A stretch of DNA of 64,000 bases, taken from contig CAWAPS010000019.1 in NCBI GenBank assembly GCA_963783945.1, forward strand, positions 744,001 through 808,000, given 5' to 3'. A model generated the notes under the pieces. It worked only from the letters and a program-made list of their open reading frames with translations. It had not been told where the DNA came from and did not search any database. Numbering within the stretch: the first letter of the stretch is position 1; every line of letters begins with the position of its first letter. Below, piece by piece: positions 60,623 through 64,000 of the stretch. The stretch is from CAWAPS01 sp963783945. Its GTDB lineage: Bacteria; Actinomycetota; Acidimicrobiia; Acidimicrobiales; Palsa-688. The translations under genes were made by a program, and so were the position numbers.

Positions 60623-61270
60623 ATGCACGAGCCGGAAGCCGGGGAAGAGCGGTTCACCCCTAGAGCCCAGGCCACCGAGTGGGATGCGCGGTATAACGAA
60701 CGCGACCAGCCGATGTGGAGCGGGCGGCCCAACGGGCGGCTCGTCACCGAGGTCTCCGGCCTCTCCCCGGGCCGGGCACTCGACGTCGGTTGTGGCGAGG
60801 GCGCCGACGCCATCTGGCTCGCACGCCACGGCTGGACGGTCACCGCGATCGACGTCTCCGACGTCGCCGTACGACGGGCACGCCAAGCCGCCAAACAAGT
60901 TGGCGCCTCGGTCGACTGGGTCCGTGGGGACGCCCTGCAAACGCCTCTTCCGCCCCGATCGTTCGACCTCTTATCGCTCCAGTACCCGGCGCTCCCCAGG
61001 GCCGCCGGCGAAACCGCCGTCCAGAAGTTGCTCGACGTGGTGCGCCCCGGCGGTTTGCTGCTCGCCGTCTACCACGACCTGGACGACGAGCACCGCGCCC
61101 ACATGAAGGAGCGGGGCGCCGACCCGGACGACTACGTCGGTGCCGACGACCTCGGCCGGCTGCTCGACGACGACTTCACCGTCGAACGGCACGCGGTCGA
61201 AGCCCGGATCGACCCGCCCGCCGGCACCCCCCACATATCCGACGTCGTCCTGCGCGCCCGACGCCGCTGA
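60623..61270 (+). CDS. Class I SAM-dependent methyltransferase
   Basis: 215 residues. The N-terminal WDARYNERDQPMWSGRPN is the TehB/thiopurine-type cap. Motif I is LDVGCGEGADAIWLA, the post-I acidic residue is in AIDVSDVAV, motif II-like DWVRGDALQTPLPP and FDLLSLQYP follow, and LLDVVRPGGLLLAV is motif III. It is expected to methylate a small molecule. The C-terminus (ISDVVLRARR) is standard. ATG 60623 is preferred over GTG 60614 because of the TACCGT box 7 nt upstream. It is divergent from the XRE-cupin regulator and probably controlled by it. Confidence 0.92.
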   Translation: MHEPEAGEERFTPRAQATEWDARYNERDQPMWSGRPNGRLVTEVSGLSPGRALDVGCGEGADAIWLARHGWTVTAIDVSDVAVRRARQAAKQVGASVDWVRGDALQTPLPPRSFDLLSLQYPALPRAAGETAVQKLLDVVRPGGLLLAVYHDLDDEHRAHMKERGADPDDYVGADDLGRLLDDDFTVERHAVEARIDPPAGTPHISDVVLRARRR

Positions 61271-61349
61271 CCGCCCAGCCGGGGGCCATCGCCCATCACG
61301 CTCCCGACGACCACAAATCCCGGAACTGCCGCGTCCCGGCCGGGGTTGC

Positions 61350-62222
61350 TCAGGGTGGAGTACGCCGTCGGCCCCAAGCACCCGCGACGGCCGGAAGCAG
61401 TGCGATGGCGCGGCGGGCTTGAAGTTCACGAGAGAGCCGTTCTTGAAGCGAATCGAGGGCCAACTCCTCTTCGGTCGCGATTCCACTCGCGACGATTATC
61501 GGCGCCAGGCTGTTGACGACGCTGGAGAAAAGAGCCGGCCCGACTGGATCGTCTGGAGTCAGATAGCTCTGAAGTCCAAACGTCTGAATGTCTGCGAGCC
61601 CGGCGTCGCGCAGCACCAGACCGAGCTGGGTGCCGATCGTCGGATTTGCGCCAGCCCGCCTAAACGCCTCGATCACCCAGTCCCTAGCCGTGCTGAAAAT
61701 CGGGACCGGCGGCTCACTCCGGGCCGAACCGACGTCGAAATCGATCATTAGCAAAAGACCGTCCTGGGCGAGCGCGCCCAGGTGGTGACGGACTACTTCA
61801 ACCGGGTCAGGTACGTGGAACAGAATTAGCCGGCCGACGACCGCGTCAAACGCCTCGCCGTCGCGAAACGTACGGGCGTCAGCCTGCACGAAACGGACAT
61901 TGTCGATATCGGCTGCGACTCGGCGTCGTTCGGCGACCGCGAGCGTCGCCGCGGCCTGATCGATCGCAACCACGGCGCCGGTGGGCCCCACGAGCTCAGC
62001 GATCTTGAAGGCGACATGACCCAGGCCGGTGCCGAGATCGAGCACCCGCATTCCTGGTGCGATACCGGCGCGGCCCAGAAACACCTCCGTCGGCGCGGCA
62101 ATGCTGGCGGCCTGCGCATCCAAACGAGCCAGCTCGGATTCTGACGCCCCAAGCGAGTACGCCTGCACTTCTGCCACCGTTCGACCCCCCGTCGGTAAGT
62201 ATCGTCCGGCCGTGGTGGCCAT
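61350..62222 (-). CDS. Class I SAM-dependent methyltransferase (UbiE/MenG-like)
   Basis: 290 residues. RVLDLGTGLGHVAFKIA is motif I, VVAIDQAAATLAVA post-I, FVQADARTF motif II, and FDAVVGRLILFHVPDPVEVV with ALAQDGLLLMIDFDVG motif III. The C-terminal ~110 residues form a helical cap (DWVIEAFRRAG ... LGLVLRDAGLADI). The substrate is unknown. ATG 62222 begins the first conserved segment; longer frames to the right are antisense to the helicase gene and have no homology. It is divergent from hrpB, with 75 nt between the starts. Confidence 0.88.
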   Translation of the reverse strand: MATTAGRYLPTGGRTVAEVQAYSLGASESELARLDAQAASIAAPTEVFLGRAGIAPGMRVLDLGTGLGHVAFKIAELVGPTGAVVAIDQAAATLAVAERRRVAADIDNVRFVQADARTFRDGEAFDAVVGRLILFHVPDPVEVVRHHLGALAQDGLLLMIDFDVGSARSEPPVPIFSTARDWVIEAFRRAGANPTIGTQLGLVLRDAGLADIQTFGLQSYLTPDDPVGPALFSSVVNSLAPIIVASGIATEEELALDSLQERLSRELQARRAIALLPAVAGAWGRRRTPP

Positions 62223-62284
62223 GGATTGTATATGGGCAAGCGGCTGATCATGGCTCTGCCATGTGCTCGCCGGCCACCGGCCCG

Positions 62285-62290
62285 TAGCGT
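62285..62290 (+). promoter_or_regulatory. Probable -10 box of leaderless hrpB
   Basis: TAGCGT ends 7 nt before GTG 62298, with no ribosome site, the same geometry as at other genes in this window. Confidence 0.4.
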
Positions 62291-62297
62291 GCGTCGG

Positions 62298-64000
62298 GTG
62301 ACCAACGCGAGCCGGGGACCTGCCCCCACCGGATTGCCGGTGGAGGACGTCATTCCGGCGCTGCGGTCTGCCCTCGGTGGTGGCACCGCCGTGTTGACGG
62401 CCGAAGCGGGTGCCGGCAAGACGACCGTGGTCCCGCTGCGCCTGCTCGATGAGGATTGGCTGGGGGACCGGAGGATCGTCGTCCTGGAACCCCGGCGGGT
62501 GGCGGCACGCGCCGCCGCGACGCGCATGTCGGCTCTTCTGGGTGAAGACGTCGGCGGGACGGTCGGCTACGCGACCAGAGATGAACGGCGCATCAGCGAC
62601 AGCACTCGGATCGAGGTCGTGACCGAGGGGATACTGACCCGCCGCCTGCAGTCCGACCCTTCCCTGCCGGGCGTGGGCATGGTCGTCTTCGACGAGTTCC
62701 ACGAGCGTCATCTTCAGACCGATATGGGCCTGGCCTTCACCCTCGACGCCCGCGAGGTGCTCCGGCCCGACCTGCGGGTGATGGCCATGTCGGCAACGAT
62801 CGCCACCGGGCCCGTCGCAACCCTCCTCGGCGGGGCCCCCGTCGTCATCAGTGCCGGACGGACATTCCCCGTCGAGATCAAGTGGGCGCCCATGCCTGGC
62901 CGGGCCCGCCTGGCCCCCGGCGTGGCCACGGCGGTGCGCACAGCCGTGGCCTACGAGCCGGGGGATGTGCTGGTGTTCCTTCCTGGCGTGGCCGAGATCC
63001 GGGCCGTCACCGCCGCCCTGGGCGATCCGGACGGCGTCGACGTCGTGCCCCTGCACGGCGGCCTCCGGGCGAGCGAGCAGGATCGGGCGCTGCGGGCCGG
63101 GCTCCGCAGGAGAGTCGTCCTGGCCACGGACCTGGCGGAGACCAGCGTGACGGTGGAAGGGGTGGGAGTAGTGATCGACGCCGGCCTGGCCCGCCGTCCG
63201 TCTTATGATCCGGCCAGCGGCCTGACCCGGCTGCGCACCATGCTGGCGTCAAGGGCGTCGGCGGATCAGAGGGCGGGGCGGGCCGGACGCCTCGGCCCGG
63301 GCGTGGCCTACCGGCTCTGGTCCGAATCAGAACACGCGGGCCGCCGCCTGTGGCCCGATCCCGAGATCGTCAACACCGACCTGGCAGGCGTGGCCCTCGA
63401 GCTGGCGGTGTGGGGCGCGGCTCCGGGGGAACTGCGATGGCTCAACCCGCCGCCGCCTGCCGCCGTGGTGAAGGCGCAGGAGTTGCTCGAAGAGCTCGGC
63501 GCTACCGATGGCGGCCGGCCCACGTCGCTCGGCCGCCGGCTGTCCGCCCTACCCCTCCACCCCCGGCTGGGGGCCATGCTGCTCGCCGCCCCGGCGCCGG
63601 CCCGGCGCACCGCCGGTCTCTTGGCCGCCCTGCTCTCCGAACGTGACATCTTCCGTCGCGACGGCTCTGACCCCACCGCCGACGTGACCTCGCGTCTGGC
63701 CGTTCTGCGCCGCAATGGTCCGGCGCCGGCCGAGGTGGACCGGGCCGCCCTGGCGACCGTGCGCCGCCGGGCGAAGGAGCTGACGCGCCGGGCCGGGCGC
63801 CTCGCAGTCGACGAGGAGGAGCTGACGCGCCGGGCCGGGGGCCCCGCAGTCGACGAGGAGGACAGCGACCCCGGTCCTCTGCTCGCCGCCGCCTACCCGG
63901 ACCGCATCGCCCAGGCTCGCGGCGGCAGCCGCTACCGCCTGCGCCATGGCGGTGGCGCGGTCCTGGCCGACCGCGATCCGCTGGCCGGCACCCCCTGGCT
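62298..64000 (+). CDS. hrpB: ATP-dependent helicase HrpB, 3' partial
   Basis: 567 codons are visible and the frame is open at the right edge; the full protein is usually ~800 residues. Motif I is TAEAGAGKTTVVP, motif Ia LEPRRVAARAAA, motif II DEFHERH (the DEFH form typical of HrpB), motif III MSATI and motif VI QRAGRAGRLGPGVAYRLW. The helicase-associated domain (GVALELAVWGAAPGELRWL) follows. It is a DEAH-box family helicase; the physiological role in bacteria is poorly defined. GTG 62298 starts the homology and has a TAGCGT box 7 nt upstream. A duplicated 14-residue segment occurs near residue 494. Confidence 0.95.
   Translation, partial: MTNASRGPAPTGLPVEDVIPALRSALGGGTAVLTAEAGAGKTTVVPLRLLDEDWLGDRRIVVLEPRRVAARAAATRMSALLGEDVGGTVGYATRDERRISDSTRIEVVTEGILTRRLQSDPSLPGVGMVVFDEFHERHLQTDMGLAFTLDAREVLRPDLRVMAMSATIATGPVATLLGGAPVVISAGRTFPVEIKWAPMPGRARLAPGVATAVRTAVAYEPGDVLVFLPGVAEIRAVTAALGDPDGVDVVPLHGGLRASEQDRALRAGLRRRVVLATDLAETSVTVEGVGVVIDAGLARRPSYDPASGLTRLRTMLASRASADQRAGRAGRLGPGVAYRLWSESEHAGRRLWPDPEIVNTDLAGVALELAVWGAAPGELRWLNPPPPAAVVKAQELLEELGATDGGRPTSLGRRLSALPLHPRLGAMLLAAPAPARRTAGLLAALLSERDIFRRDGSDPTADVTSRLAVLRRNGPAPAEVDRAALATVRRRAKELTRRAGRLAVDEEELTRRAGGPAVDEEDSDPGPLLAAAYPDRIAQARGGSRYRLRHGGGAVLADRDPLAGTPW
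63777..63860 (+). repeat. In-frame 42-bp tandem duplication inside hrpB
   Basis: Two consecutive 42-nt units (63777-63818 and 63819-63860) encode ELTRRAGRLAVDEE and ELTRRAGGPAVDEE and differ at only a few bases. The reading frame is kept. The copy lies in a charged linker of the helicase, so it is probably neutral. It may be a recent slippage product. Confidence 0.8.

Noticed and set aside
61350..63056. A 568-codon minus-strand frame that seems to extend the methyltransferase
   Set aside because: Only the last ~290 codons have methyltransferase motifs. The extension is antisense to hrpB, whose helicase motifs are unmistakable.
1..64000. CRISPR array, tRNA, rRNA, complete insertion sequence or prophage
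   Set aside because: No regularly spaced repeats, tRNA-like cloverleaf, rRNA segment, transposase, integrase or phage structural gene was recognised on reading both strands. A tRNA could be missed without a covariance-model search such as tRNAscan-SE.

Overview
The window reads as chromosome from a high-GC actinobacterium. The grounds are strong G/C bias at third codon positions, many GTG and TTG starts, many apparently leaderless genes (a TANNNT box 6-7 nt before the start codon), an enzyme of the mycothiol-dependent maleylpyruvate-isomerase family, and a very dense set of SDR, LLM-flavin, P450 and SnoaL-like paralogs. An environmental lineage such as Acidimicrobiia would fit, but without a ribosomal or marker gene this is inference. 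No rRNA, tRNA, CRISPR array or intact insertion sequence was recognised.

Layout. (1) 1-3.1 kb: the end of a tightly coupled module with one protein of unknown function, one DUF2791/BrxD-like protein whose P-loop is degenerate, and one BrxD-like ATPase with intact Walker A and B motifs. It resembles the ATPase part of anti-phage (BREX/BREX-like) loci and continues upstream. (2) 3.2-31 kb: a catabolic and accessory region with a Baeyer-Villiger monooxygenase, amidohydrolase, three LLM-class flavin monooxygenases, two P450s, an HSL-type esterase, a TesB thioesterase, an APH-type kinase, a Gfo/Idh oxidoreductase, VOC proteins, SnoaL-like proteins, many SDRs and an aldehyde dehydrogenase. (3) 31-46.3 kb: a second amidohydrolase, a five-gene overlapping operon (CMD protein, SDR, and three subunits of a molybdenum hydroxylase), an isomerase-like TIM barrel, a third P450, two lactonase-type propellers, an SDR and an EthD protein. 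(4) 46.4-64 kb: housekeeping and stress functions: catalase coupled to a YbdK-type carboxylate-amine ligase, a GAF-SpoIIE phosphatase, a CPBP membrane protease, pirin, a TetR operon with a mycothiol-enzyme-like protein and an ODP-like diiron MBL protein, an XRE-cupin regulator, methyltransferases and the helicase HrpB, which runs off the right edge.

Working hypothesis for the catabolic part: monooxygenases (BVMO, LLM, P450) oxygenate a cyclic, terpenoid-like or aromatic substrate. SDRs and the aldehyde dehydrogenase oxidise alcohols and aldehydes, lactonases and esterases open or hydrolyse lactones and esters, and CoA-dependent steps follow. The substrate cannot be read from the sequence.

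Two genome-level features stand out. First, gene decay: remnants of two CaiB-type CoA transferases, a GntR regulator, an SDR, an amidohydrolase and a CocE hydrolase, plus three genes each broken by one single-base indel, which may instead be assembly errors. Second, non-coding signals that ordinary gene annotation would miss: a TetR-type double operator, an AT-rich palindrome inside a promoter, a repeated CTCGTAG...TTTCG motif, and two consecutive 20-bp-stem inverted repeats between convergent genes.
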